From Diplocarpon mali (lineage: Eukaryota > Ascomycota > Leotiomycetes > Helotiales > Drepanopezizaceae), in assembly GCA_024741835.1 (NCBI GenBank), contig JAENRP010000058.1, forward strand, positions 1 to 64,000: 64,000 nucleotides of DNA, given 5' to 3'. Within the stretch, counting starts at the first letter, position 1, and every line of letters starts with the position of its first letter. Below the pieces are notes generated by a model that saw only the letters and a program-made list of their open reading frames with translations, searched no databases and was not told where the DNA came from. Shown in pieces: positions 33,608-44,459 of this stretch. A program made the position numbers and the translations under genes.

Positions 33608-34050
33608 TGCGAGGACTTCTAGCAGGGCAAAAGGCAATCAGAATTTGCTTTTACTTCTTACTAACAATTGAACAAACCTACGTTAGGGTTCATGCGTATT
33701 TGGATGTGTTAGATATCTGGATACTGTGATGTCATAGAAATCCTGGCTACCTCAGGCGGGCTGGGCCCTCTCCGACCCAAAACTTTCTATGGCAGAATTA
33801 TCTCACCGACCGCCGATTGGCTAGACTGCAGCCGGACCGCGGAAATATAGCATGATACCGAATCCTATCGCGAGGTGATCAAGTCGACACTCGCCTTCCC
33901 TACCATCCAACCTCAAAACACAGATTCCCAGTCGTCAACTATTTAATCTCATATCCAGCTTACATAGAAAGATTACCAATCATCAATTACTTAGCCTCTC
34001 CTCCCGCCACAATAAACAATCTTTTCAGCCCCTAGACTCAGTCGGGTAGT

Positions 34051-34755
34051 ATGGCGACCTTGATGAGCGGATCGATGAAAAAGAATAACAAATACCCCAT
34101 CGTCCTGAGCGATGCATTGATGGGTAAAGCCTCAACGGAGATATACACGGGAATCAAATGTCAGTAAAGCCTTGCTGTTGAGCGAAAGTGACTAATAGTT
34201 GTAGATAACCACAAGCCAGATGCCTCCTCCCAAAATACCGTCCATCTCCAACCTTCCGATAACGGCACTGCAAGCTACGACCTCTCCTTTTCTAACAACG
34301 ACAATTCCGAAGATCAACTGTACCAAGGCTTACGGACGTCAAGCGGTGGGAGATATGTGCTTATATTGGATCCCGTTAAAAGGCATTACGTCCTGCATTG
34401 TATCGATTCTACATTCGATATGAAAATGGTCAAGGAGTCAAGGGCCCGTAGTTTATCTCAGTCGGATGACGGTCTTACGATCGAATATCCTAATGCGCCG
34501 GCAAACTACCAATACAAAACCACCCCACTGTTCGATCAACAAGACAGCGACGAGGATGAAGATGCCGAAGGCGAGGAATACGATGAGGAGGAGCAGGAGC
34601 AGGAGCAGAACCAAGCCGTCGATCACCTGAAGCTACCCAGCCCCGCAAACCATCACGCTGGTGAATTAAGTGATAAGGATTTGGAGCTGGATCTGGAAGC
34701 CGAGTTGGAACAAGCTTTGAATGGCGACAATAGCAGCGAGAGCGAAGAAGAATGA
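34051..34755 (+). CDS. ELL-associated factor (EAF) transcription elongation protein
   Basis: EAF-family protein, partner of ELL, stimulating RNA polymerase II elongation in the nucleus. Exons 34051-34159 and 34205-34755 give 219 residues. The intron is 45 bp (GTCAGT..TAG with GACTAAT). The EAF N-terminal domain is visible after splicing: YPIVLSDALMG, IKYNHKPDA at the junction (the family's Y-N-H-K-P-D motif), ASYDLSFSN and RYVLILDPVKRHYVLHCID. TTPLFDQQ closes the domain. The second half is strongly acidic and Glu/Asp-rich with serines at the C-terminus, the usual EAF transactivation-like tail. Upstream of the ATG is a CT-rich leader. Confidence 0.87.
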
Positions 34756-35833
34756 GGGCCAGTTACTTGCGGAGTTGGAATGGGGAAAGGGATGTTTCTG
34801 GGGCTGGAGTTAGGCAAGCCTGGCGTTTGGTCTAAAGGCTATAGAAATAGGAATTCGGGATCTCTTTTGCCACCCCATGCACATCTTGGCGATTCCCGAA
34901 ACCTAGTCTGGAGGTCGTATTTGATTTCACCACACCTATTGCGCGCCGTCACTCAGGATTCGTGTAGAATCTCTTGGTAGGTTGAAGCATGGAATCTCCC
35001 AGGACTCTTGAGGCCGGGGACGACAGGCATGATAGTTGTTCCATAGGGCTCGGCGCAGTCCTATCTTTCACTAGAGAGCTGCTTGTAAATGGTGACAATC
35101 GAGCAAGCACGGTAGGGAAACTCTCTAGCAGTATATCGCCCCTTGCCAGCTACGAACCGACGATTTAACAAAGCGAGTGACGACCACACAGCGGCTTTCG
35201 AATCCCGTGTTTGGTGATGGCCCTGTGGATTTCTGGACCGGATGGGCCTTGATGCTAACAATCCTAGGCGGTCGAACCGAAAAGGGGGATTTGAAGTTTT
35301 TGTGGGTTTCTTCCTTTTATTTTACTTCATCTTTTTCCTCTCTGAACCCCCGGCCCCCCGCCCCTAAATAATAGAATGAGGATTTGGACCAAAATGTCAC
35401 GCAATCTAGACCGGGCTTGTATTCACTTACCATTTGGACGGAGAGTCTTGAGCCTCCTCGGATTCCTCTGGGGTTGTCACATGAAACGCTCTCAGCTCAT
35501 TATCCATCATGCCGGGGCGTGACACATCCACATCACTGCAGCACGCCGCCGCTTTGTAGCTGGTTCCGAACAAGACTTCTGCGTCCTGCATAGGCATGTA
35601 GGTACTCGTACATACTCGATATCCAGGAATTGGGCTCTCTCGCTCTGCTCTCCACGGCTTCATCCTTGTCGGAATGATCCGGCCACACCTACGAACCTCC
35701 GGTCTCTCTGCTGCATATAGTAAGCTACGTTATGATACGGACCCTATACCTTGGCCAACATTGATTAATTGATGTCCACTTGTCTCTGCAGCCCGTCTCG
35801 AAAGCGCTCCTGTGCATCCAAGCCATTCCCCAG

Positions 35834-35874
35834 CACCACTTCTTCACCACTTCTTCACCACTTCTTCACCACTT
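35834..35874. repeat. 11-bp minisatellite, CACCACTTCTT
   Basis: Three perfect copies of CACCACTTCTT and a partial fourth (CACCACTT). Confidence 0.9.
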
Positions 35875-35922
35875 GTTGTAACCCCGGCTGCAGACGGCAC
35901 CTCAATCTTGGAGAATGCGGCA

Positions 35923-35946
35923 TTCTCGTTCTCGTTCTCGTTCTCG
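35923..35946. repeat. Hexanucleotide repeat, TTCTCG
   Basis: Four perfect tandem copies of TTCTCG. Confidence 0.9.
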
Positions 35947-36154
35947 TCCTCTGCCCTTGTGGTAAGGCTTCGTGTTGACTTGACTGGATTGTCGTCAACC
36001 CACCACGCGCAAGGACACCGACACTGGAGCCGTCTCGCCCCTCGTACCTCCGCCAGTTTCAGCTCATCCACGACAAGCCAGTCCGGTCATCTCGAGCAGC
36101 TCAAGCTCCGTGCACTGGGCTGAGCAGTATTCAGAAGCAGAGCAGCGCACATCC

Positions 36155-36179
36155 GAGCTGAGCTGAGCTGAGCTGAGCA
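36155..36179. repeat. Pentanucleotide repeat, GAGCT
   Basis: Five perfect tandem copies of GAGCT upstream of the gene at 36394. Confidence 0.9.
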
Positions 36180-36260
36180 TTTACATAGTGCGGGCGCGCA
36201 AAACTCAATATCGCTCTAGCGCCTGCCCACTGTCGCCATTTCCGATCGCAGAATCCCCCT

Positions 36261-36320
36261 CACCTCTCTCACCTCATTCACCTCACCCACCTCACCCACC
36301 TCATCCACCTCACTCACCCC
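36261..36320. repeat. Imperfect CACCTCAY repeat in the leader
   Basis: An array of CACCTC-based units (CACCTCACC, CACCTCATT, CACCTCACT) covers about 60 bases and ends some 75 bases before the ATG at 36394. It is a strand-asymmetric CT/CA-rich leader of the kind common in strongly transcribed fungal genes. Confidence 0.75.
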
Positions 36321-36393
36321 CCGTCCCATCCCGCATCCCACCTCGCATTCTCCTCTCCTATATCACTGGCACATCTAGATCCTCACCTTCGCT

Positions 36394-37527
36394 ATGAATC
36401 AACAAGTCCACCGTAAGCCTATATCAGCCGCCTACGCAGGCCCGCAGTCCCCAGACCTCTACGGACATTCACGCAGTCGAACGACGTCCTCGAACGTGTT
36501 GCCCCATCAATATCAGCAACACCAAACCAACCCCTATCCGGTGCCCCAGCAGCAGCAGCAGCAACAGCAGCAACAACACTCGTTAAACACGATGCAAGTC
36601 CACTCTTACACCTCACGCCGTACCCCTTCCAATGCCACCTTCGCCACAACCAGCAGCGGTAACGCGTCCGTCGGGGTCCGCGGCCCTAGCCAAGATCTGC
36701 GACGCTCGACATCCTCCCGCTCGGGGGGCATGCAACCCAGCTCCTACGTCGCACTGATGCGGAAGCAGAAGGCGACGGTGTGGTGCGACCGCGCGCAGCA
36801 CGAAGACCCGCGGCTACTGGCCGCTCAGAAAGCGGCGAAACTGCGCGCTACGATGGAAGTCGTAGGTGGGCAGCATGGCCGCGTGAGCACGAGCGGCAGC
36901 GGCAATGCGAGTCTGGCGGGCAGCAACAGGGTCACGGCAAAGATCAGACACCATGGCAAGAGCGGGCTCGTAGGGTATAGCCCGGGGGATCTAGTCGGTG
37001 GCGTGGGAGGCGTGCCTATGCGGTTGAGTGCTAGCGAGGTCGAGGGCGGGGACAGCGATGAAGAGGACCGCGAGGGGGGATATGGTAGCGGGGGCGGGGG
37101 TAGGATGTACCATCACAGGACAGGGAGTGGGAGGAGCAGTCTGGGAAGTGCGAGGAAGGGCTTGACGTACTCGAGCTCGAGAAAATCCGGGGCGAGTATA
37201 ACGGTCGCGGGTGATATGGATGATGTGTCGGAAGCGGTAGAGACCCCGGTGCCTGGCCAGACCAAGGAAGACTACTTCGCCGGCGGTGATGGGACCAGGA
37301 GTGCTGGCAGCGGGAGTTCCGGCGAGAGGGCAGATGCCGTGACAGAACTCAACCTGGGGGATGCGGCACGGCTAGCGAGCAACAGTCTGCTAAAGTCTAC
37401 GGTGACGAGGCAGAAGAGTGTCAAGAATCCAGATGAGTTGAGGAGGAGGGGGAGCGTGGATGATAGGACTATGACGATGAGTGCCGGGCGCTTGTACATT
37501 GCGAACCCGGACGCTGATAGCGATTGA
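36394..37527 (+). CDS. Conserved-looking fungal protein of unknown function, polyQ
   Basis: 377 residues in one exon; I cannot name a function. The N-terminal 110 residues are low-complexity (Ser, Gln, Pro, Tyr) with a run of 10 glutamines near residue 51. A compact basic block at about 115-155 looks folded or conserved: SSYVALMRKQKATVWCDRAQ followed by HEDPRLLAAQKAAKLRATME. The rest is Gly/Ser-rich with an acidic patch (GGDSDEEDREGG) and several Arg-Ser-Ser sites suitable for phosphorylation. There is no signal peptide or membrane segment. It is likely a largely disordered cytosolic or nuclear regulator. The ATG at 36394 follows directly on a CT-rich leader with four microsatellites. GC content is high at third positions, consistent with real coding sequence. 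Confidence 0.75.
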   Translation: MNQQVHRKPISAAYAGPQSPDLYGHSRSRTTSSNVLPHQYQQHQTNPYPVPQQQQQQQQQQHSLNTMQVHSYTSRRTPSNATFATTSSGNASVGVRGPSQDLRRSTSSRSGGMQPSSYVALMRKQKATVWCDRAQHEDPRLLAAQKAAKLRATMEVVGGQHGRVSTSGSGNASLAGSNRVTAKIRHHGKSGLVGYSPGDLVGGVGGVPMRLSASEVEGGDSDEEDREGGYGSGGGGRMYHHRTGSGRSSLGSARKGLTYSSSRKSGASITVAGDMDDVSEAVETPVPGQTKEDYFAGGDGTRSAGSGSSGERADAVTELNLGDAARLASNSLLKSTVTRQKSVKNPDELRRRGSVDDRTMTMSAGRLYIANPDADSD

Positions 37528-38284
37528 GCTGGGGGACAGGGCATGACACTCAATGACGAACGGTCGAAGAAGTGCGGATGCTGATGGCGGCGGAGCAAGT
37601 TGAAGGGCGAGGAGAGCTACTGTTCCTCTCGGTAGTAGATATACACCGGCTCGGGCCTTGCATTTTCGGCGTTGGGTTAGGTTAGGTCAAGGGCCGGGGG
37701 TGAGATGCTCTCATCCCCCGTTAGCCCTCTGGGTTGTATGATTGCCTTTGGCCGTTGGATATTTCTCGCTTGTGTTGGATTGGAGTGGAGTGACCTGGAC
37801 TAAATGTAATAACGGGACAAGGAAGCAGCTGTGCCTCATTCATTTTTGTTCTGATTACCTTGGGCGGCAATTACACCTGCGTTCCTGCTCGCTGCATTAG
37901 TATCTTACAATCTGGTGATTGGTTTGATCGAAATCCTACCAGGTACACTGTATAGGCAACAAGTGTTGGTATAACAGGAGAAGATCGAACAGAAAAGCGA
38001 GATTTGTGCCCATGTATGATTGATCAGCGGTGAATTCTAGTCTTATGTTTTGAAGGCGTTGATACGGTCTGGGTACGCGACATCATCGAGAAACGTTTCT
38101 TATTGTTATCGCAGGGCAGCATGATAAGATAGGGATGTGAGCAGCTATGCAGGTCCTGAATGTATAGTAGTATTATCGCCATATCCCCGTAATGTAGCCA
38201 CAATTTTCGGGGACACTGGATTGGTGGGTCTTACGCATACCAGCCACAGACAAACTCTTTGGACTTGACTCGGGTAGGATCTGG
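37528..38284. other. Intergenic up to the transposon insertion
   Basis: About 750 bp of ordinary-composition DNA, presumably including the 3' end of the preceding gene. No gene is seen. It ends at the CGTCC target site of the outer retrotransposon. Confidence 0.5.
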
Positions 38285-38289
38285 CGTCC

Positions 38290-38423
38290 TGTGGAGTGCT
38301 AGTCCTGAATAGGCTAGAATAGGGCAAGTAGGCGCTAGTGTAAGGGGATAAAACTCATAGCTATACCATACTTAATATAATAACCTTTTTCCCCTTTTCT
38401 AAGGTATTATTACCCTTACGTTT
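38290..38423 (+). repeat. 5' LTR of outer gypsy element
   Basis: 134 bp, starting TGTGGAGTGCTAG and ending CCTTACGTTT. Its outer (left) end keeps TG where the 3' LTR copy has TA. Confidence 0.9.
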
Positions 38424-38534
38424 AGTGACTTATATAGGGAGGCGTAGTAAGCTTTCTTATCTCTATTCGATTAAGTGGACTAATACTCAGAACCCTTCTT
38501 AAAACCGAGTTAAGATATAAAGAAGACCGGAGAT

Positions 38535-40360
38535 ATGTCTGATACTCCTACTATCTATAGACTTAAAGATTTAGCAACTAACACTTTAAAATAAGCAATT
38601 GAAGAGGAACTTTAATAAGAGTAAGGAGAAGGGAATAATACAATTAGTATAGGAGTATAATAAGTAAGAGTCTTGCCTTAGAGCTCTTCCTTAATAAGCA
38701 TTATCGACTTTGCAGCTGGAAAATTCTATATATTTACCTAGACCTTATAAGGAAGGAGCAGATAATAAACCCTTTACCTTAGGACTAGCTTTAGGACTAC
38801 TTATTCCTTCCTCTTTAATAGAATTAATAAAGCTTTTAATAAGTCCTTATCATTTAGAAACCCTATAAAAGGTCTGAAGGGACTATAAAGAGAGTATATA
38901 TAATAATAATAATACCTTTCTACTCTAAAGGTACGAAGGCTGCTAAAGAAGCATCTTATTAATAGACCTATCTGACTTAGACCTAAGCACGCCTCTATTC
39001 TCTCCTACTATTATATAAGGGGACTTATAGCATAAGGAGAGTATCTTACCTCCGTTCTGCCCTATAAACTAGGACTTCTTTAAGGCTACTACTAAATAAA
39101 GGAATACTTAATGCTCCTCTTTACCTAGCCTACTTAGATTAAGCTAATAACTGCCCCTAATAGCTATATGCTTTTAAAAGATGCCTAAGTTCGAGAGGTG
39201 CAAGGACTATAATAGGGAAATGCTAGCTAAGCTTTGGCTTAATAGGCTCGATTACAACTTTAAAGTCGACGGCCAGTTCCTACTACCTCCTGCTATCTAC
39301 TTAAGAGCTATCTCTATCCTACTTAAGGGAGAGGCTTCCTACCGCTTTAGGTCTAATTAACAAATGAAGAGTATTATGGCTAATAGGCTTACTACTACTA
39401 AAGAAGATAGGCAGAAGGTGATCGAATAGCTAAAGACCTAGTTTCTAAATAAGGATGATCTTATAAAGGAGCTGGATATTATAATAGAGGTAGCTAATCT
39501 TTAGCAAGGCCTACTTAAGAACTTAGCCTCTTACTATTAGAGAACTGCTGTATTACTAAAGAAGACTAGCGGTAAGGATCTTAATAGGAATGTCCCCTTA
39601 TCCCTTATACTCTTATAAAAGGATTCGGACTGATATATCCTTAAGTCTATTATATCGGCCTTTATACGAGGAGTATATAATAATAAGCTTAGATCTTACG
39701 CCTTAAGTAATAATATCCTACTGCTTTTATACCTCTGGAGGGCCTATAATACCTTTTGCTTATTATAATCTGCTCTTAAGGCCTAGGAGAAAATCAAGGC
39801 GGAGATTGAGAAGCAATAATACTATAAGCGCTTGGAATCCTATATAGAGAACTACTTTAAGGTCTTAGTTCAATCTGCCTTAGCCTCTTTAAATAATAGG
39901 AACTATGCTCCTATTGCTAAAGAAGATACTAGAAGATAATGCTTAGTACTAACTATAGTAATAAGAGGGTATTAACCTCCTTTGGTCTTTAAGTCTACGC
40001 CTAGACTACTAACCACTGCTTTAAAAAACCTAACCGCCCTTTATTAAGAACTGCCCTTAACCTACCTAGTTTTAAGAGAGAGGGCTAAGTATAACGTTTA
40101 GAATTAGTAAAATGACTATTGAAACCTATTAAAAAGAGCAACTTCGAATCTGAACCTAGAATAGAGGGAAGGGTTGGACTATAATAGTAATAGTAATAGC
40201 AAGGCACTTCTCTACTAGCAGTACGCTTTAAAACCGGCCTCTAACTCGTCTAATCCCTTTATCAACTGATTAAGGATATGGTTTAGAGCTAAGGATAGGC
40301 CTTTATATATCGAATGTAAGGAATATGGCTACTATAAGGATAAATGCATAAGGTAGCCTT
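38535..40360 (+). pseudogene. gag remnant of outer gypsy element
   Basis: The frame can be followed through many stops. A clear stretch near 39186-39360 contains EMLAKLWLNRLDYNFKV and IYLRAISILLKGEASYRF, a typical gag capsid composition. Near 40312-40350 a zinc knuckle survives as C-K-E-Y-G-Y-Y-K-D-K-C, where the second Cys and the His have become Tyr by transitions. No intact ORF remains. Confidence 0.7.
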
Positions 40361-40799
40361 TAACCTCTTGGGAAAAGGCCTACCTTAGGTCAATTGTCTT
40401 CCTTAAGTTTGCTACCTTAGTTTATTATATTAAAATCTATATAAAAGAAGGGAAGCATTATAACTATAGGAGATATGCTAATAGTAGTCGCTCTATAGCG
40501 CTTATACTTGCCTTTATTAAAACAGATCCTAAAATAAGGATATTGCTAAAAGAGTTTAATAGATCGTAAAGAGCGGTAGTAGAGGAAGTTAATAAACCTA
40601 CTATAGTCTCTAACCTAGTAGAGGTAGGAGGTATTAAATATTATAACGCTATATATGATATTAAAGAAGATGTACCTCCTTAAGCTACCTCTTTATTAGT
40701 AGATAAGAAAGGGGTTCGGAAGAGAGTATAAATAGCTAGTTTATTAGACGATACTACTTAAGCTAAGCTTAGAAGATAGCACTACGAGAGATAAGCTGG

Positions 40800-43700
40800 T
40801 ATAGAGTCTATGGAAAAAAAGAAGGCAACACTAAGAGAGAAGAAGAAGCTGCGCCATTTGCGTAAGATAATCGGACGAGAGGGCAATAGCCCTATTAACT
40901 ATATTAAACTGGCGAAAGGATTTGAGATCTTAATAAATCTGCTAGATCTATTCCAGCTATCTTTAAAAGTATTAAAGCAATTCCGCAATCTCTTTACTTG
41001 CTAGAACTAGAAGAGATAAAAGAAGGCTACTTTCCTAGGAGTAGCACCTAAGGGCACTAAGCCCCCCCTACTATTAGCCACTTAGTCGAACCTTATAAAG
41101 CTCCTACCTAGCGTATACCTTAATAAGAAGGCTTAGAAAGTACCTATATTAATTAAAGTGAAAGAGAGGAAAGAAAAGATAGTAGTAGATCTGCCTATTA
41201 GTATAAGTGCTATTAATTAAAATAGTAACATTTTACTCACTTTTTAAAGACTTAAGAAGGCTCTTAATCTTATAAAGCATTCCTTCAATTCAGAAGGCTA
41301 CTTAAAGGTAACCTATAGTACTACAAATAGAGAGATATATGACTTGATTAGCTATGTATTATTCGAGATTAAAGTTTAAGGCATCTAGCGTAAGGTGGAC
41401 TCCTTTTTAAGATCAAATAGCCCTTTAAAGAAAACTAAGCTATCTCTCCTTCTAAATCTACCTTAGCTATATATAGTTAATATAAAATTGAATATCTAAA
41501 AGAGCGAGATCACTATTAAAGGGAATATACTAAAGGAGAAACCTATTACTATTATAAGACTGCAATTCACTCTTAGCCTAGGTCTAAACTTATTGCTTCA
41601 TTTAAAGGAGAAACTATAGAAAATACCCCTTAAGAACCTGATAGTAAGACTCGCACTTAAAGACTTAGATATTTCTACAACTAACAACTTCGAAAGCGAT
41701 AGTAGCTTTAAAAGTAGAACTAACTTTAAGAATAAATAGGATTTTTAGATTATCTGCAACGCCTTAGGAAGGCGTTAAACTTAGCTATAGTAGGAATATG
41801 CCTCTCACTTTAGATATGCGATCCTTTAACTTTAAAGGAGATATGCAAGGCCGAAGGTCCTTATTAAAACTCTAAAGAGAGATAGAGAGGAGAATCTATA
41901 CTAGTATTAAAAGCTCTGTTTAAGTTGGTAAAAGGATAAGGCATAATGGGAAAGGAGAGTGCTATATTATTGAATACTTAAAAGAGACCTAAACTTATAA
42001 GTAGAAGAATCTAATCGAAAGGCTCCTAAAGATAGGTATTGCACTTATATTCGTCGCTTACGGGAAACTACTATAAAGGAGAGGCCTTTATACCCAATTT
42101 CCCAACTGATCGGCGAATAAGAAGGCTCTTAATAGAATAGCCTTTTAAGAGCGATTTAAAGGTATAGATAGAAAGCTATAAGATAACTTTTGGACTTAGT
42201 ATCTTAAGCAACCGATTGCAAGCGGTTCAGCAGCTTTTGTATACTTATAGAGCGGTCAATTCTAATAGACTTACTAATATTTCCTATACTAACCTTTATA
42301 CCTATTAAGCCTAAATCCCGAAAGATGCTATTCTAATAACTGATAATATTATAAGGAGATATAACTCTCGTAAGCTTATATAGCTAAATAAGACAATAAC
42401 TAAAGGTATAGACTATGGAATATTTAAGAGTACATTTCTTATAAACAACCGGCTTTCTGATTGGAACTCCTACCCCTACTTAGTCGATAAGGATATAAAA
42501 AGCAAAGCATCTATAGGAGAATATCAGGTAACCTTCAATTATTCTAAGATTAAAGAGATTATACTAGGTTATATAATAATTAATTTATTTAAATGCTTTG
42601 ATTATCTAAGTAACCCTTAGCATTAGCTATTTATATAGCTAGATCTAAAGCATACGTACTAGTTAGTTAACCTAGACCTAGATCATTACCATTTCTACGC
42701 CTTTTCTACACTTAGTTATTACTAGTTGCAACTTATAAGGATACTGCAAGGAGCTGCCTTATTTGCATTTTTAATAAATGAACTTATAAAGCTTATTTTT
42801 AATCCTATTCCTATATTAGAGAGAGCTGTTGCTAAAGGAAGGGATGATTCAGAGCCTTCTCTATTCTCCCCTACTTTAGCAGATAACTACATTCGATTAT
42901 AGCATTTAATATTCTATATAGACAATATCTTTAAAGGTTTCTCCGATTTTGAAACCGCATTTGCTTTCTTATAAGATCACCTCCTTCCTAGGCTCTTATA
43001 GTCTAAGCTAAAGCTATTATTTAAAAAGTGCCTCCTTTTTATAACCGAAGTGCTAGTCCTAAGCATCTGATATAAAGCTAGAGGTAAAACTATTATAAAG
43101 CTAGAGAGATTGGAAAATATCAAACTCTAGCTAATACCTTAGAATGCAATAGAAGTACGGTAGTTCTTAAGAGCTATATAAATCATACGAAACTGGACGA
43201 AGAACTTCGCTAAGATAGCAAGGCCCTTGAATCGCCTAATAGGAGCAATAGAGTAGAGGTGGTTAGAAGCAGAGGCCCTCTCCTTCTTACTACTTAAGGA
43301 ATATTGCTCTGCGGTTATTGAACGATCTAGCTATATACTATTAGAGCTGGTCTCTATATATACTAACGCAAGTAGCTATATAAGAGGGTGCTATATTACC
43401 TAAATTTAAGCAGGAGAATCTGCTATAGTACTAATTCTATTTAATAGCTTTACCTTTTCTCGCACTTAAAGGCAGTATAGCACCTATAAACGAGAGCTTC
43501 TGACTATTATTAAGTTCTGCCAGAAGTATTACTATTTCCTTAGGAGAGAGAAGATTAGTATAATTTATATTAACTATTAGCCACTTACCTTTTTCTTAAG
43601 TTTAAACTCTATATAAGAAGGAATCTATACTAAGTAGGCAGTAGAGCTATACCTCTTTAATATCACAATCACCTATATTAAAGGCGAAAGGAATAAGGTC

Positions 43701-44023
43701 GCAAATGCGCTATTAAAAACCATCTTTCTAAAAGACAATTATAATAAGAGAGACTACTTAAGATATAGATATATATATATAGTAGCAGATTAGGATAGCA
43801 CTTAAGTTTAAAAAGATAAGAAAAGGGGCTATAAATAACTGCTTAAGGATATCGCTAACTTATTAATTAAGAATAAATACTTAAAGCTAAAAGCTATAAA
43901 AGAGATGCTCTACCTCTTAAAGATTCTAAGATATGCAAAAGGCTAGGAAGAAGATATATTATTTATAATAGCTCTTTACTAGGTTGCAAGAGTAGAGTTA
44001 GAAATCGGCCTTTAATTTATATA
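40800..44023 (+). pseudogene. Protease/RT/RNase H remnant of outer gypsy element
   Basis: Reverse transcriptase is recognisable near 42700-43000, where the active-site motif reads FYIDNIF (YxDD changed by a transition). It is followed by ENIKL, the thumb/connection NWTKNFAKIARPLNRLIGA and an RNase H segment with ELLTIIKFCQKYYYFLR and GERNKVANALL near 43490-43720. Frames are broken by many TAG/TAA codons. A 64-codon open stretch at 40810-41004 is all that remains open in the early pol part. The coding run stops at the copia insertion. Confidence 0.75.
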
Positions 44024-44218
44024 TATTGAGCTTAAGTGAGTCGGCGCAGTAGGTAACGGAAACTTCTAAAGGTCGATGGTCGATATATTAATAAGAGTTA
44101 GGGAAGGAAGGTTACCCCTTTCTTTCCTATAGCTATATACGTATTAATATCCTATTGATTAAGCAGTAGGGTTATATAATAATATATTAAAGTGATAGCT
44201 ATATTACCTATCTTAATA
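44024..44218 (-). repeat. 3' LTR of copia-type element
   Basis: 195 bp, the same length as the right LTR. It is more heavily C-to-T decayed than the right copy. Confidence 0.9.
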
Positions 44219-44459
44219 CCCCTATTTAGACCTTACTCCAATTGACCTGCAATCGGGAAAACAATAACTATCCTTTTGCGCTAATCCAACTCCTAAGTAT
44301 CTCTTTAAATTAAAAACAATCAATTAATAGCAACCTCTATTAAAATCACCAATCCTACTTATAGGGCAGGACCGGGAGTCAAATTTCCTAAAAGATATTC
44401 CTTTATAAGACTATATGACCTAACTCGCAGGGCAGGCCTAGGAGTCGTCCTTAAGCCTA

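Larger units (their letters stand above)
34756..36393. other. Intergenic, no gene; simple repeats in its right half
   Basis: About 1.6 kb. The left part holds only short chance frames. From about 35.8 kb the sequence becomes CT/CA-rich with several separate microsatellites (listed individually), likely the long promoter and leader of the gene at 36394. Confidence 0.5.

Noticed and set aside
40810..41004. 64-codon ORF in the transposon island as a gene
   Set aside because: A surviving open stretch inside the RIP-decayed gypsy pol, not an independent gene.
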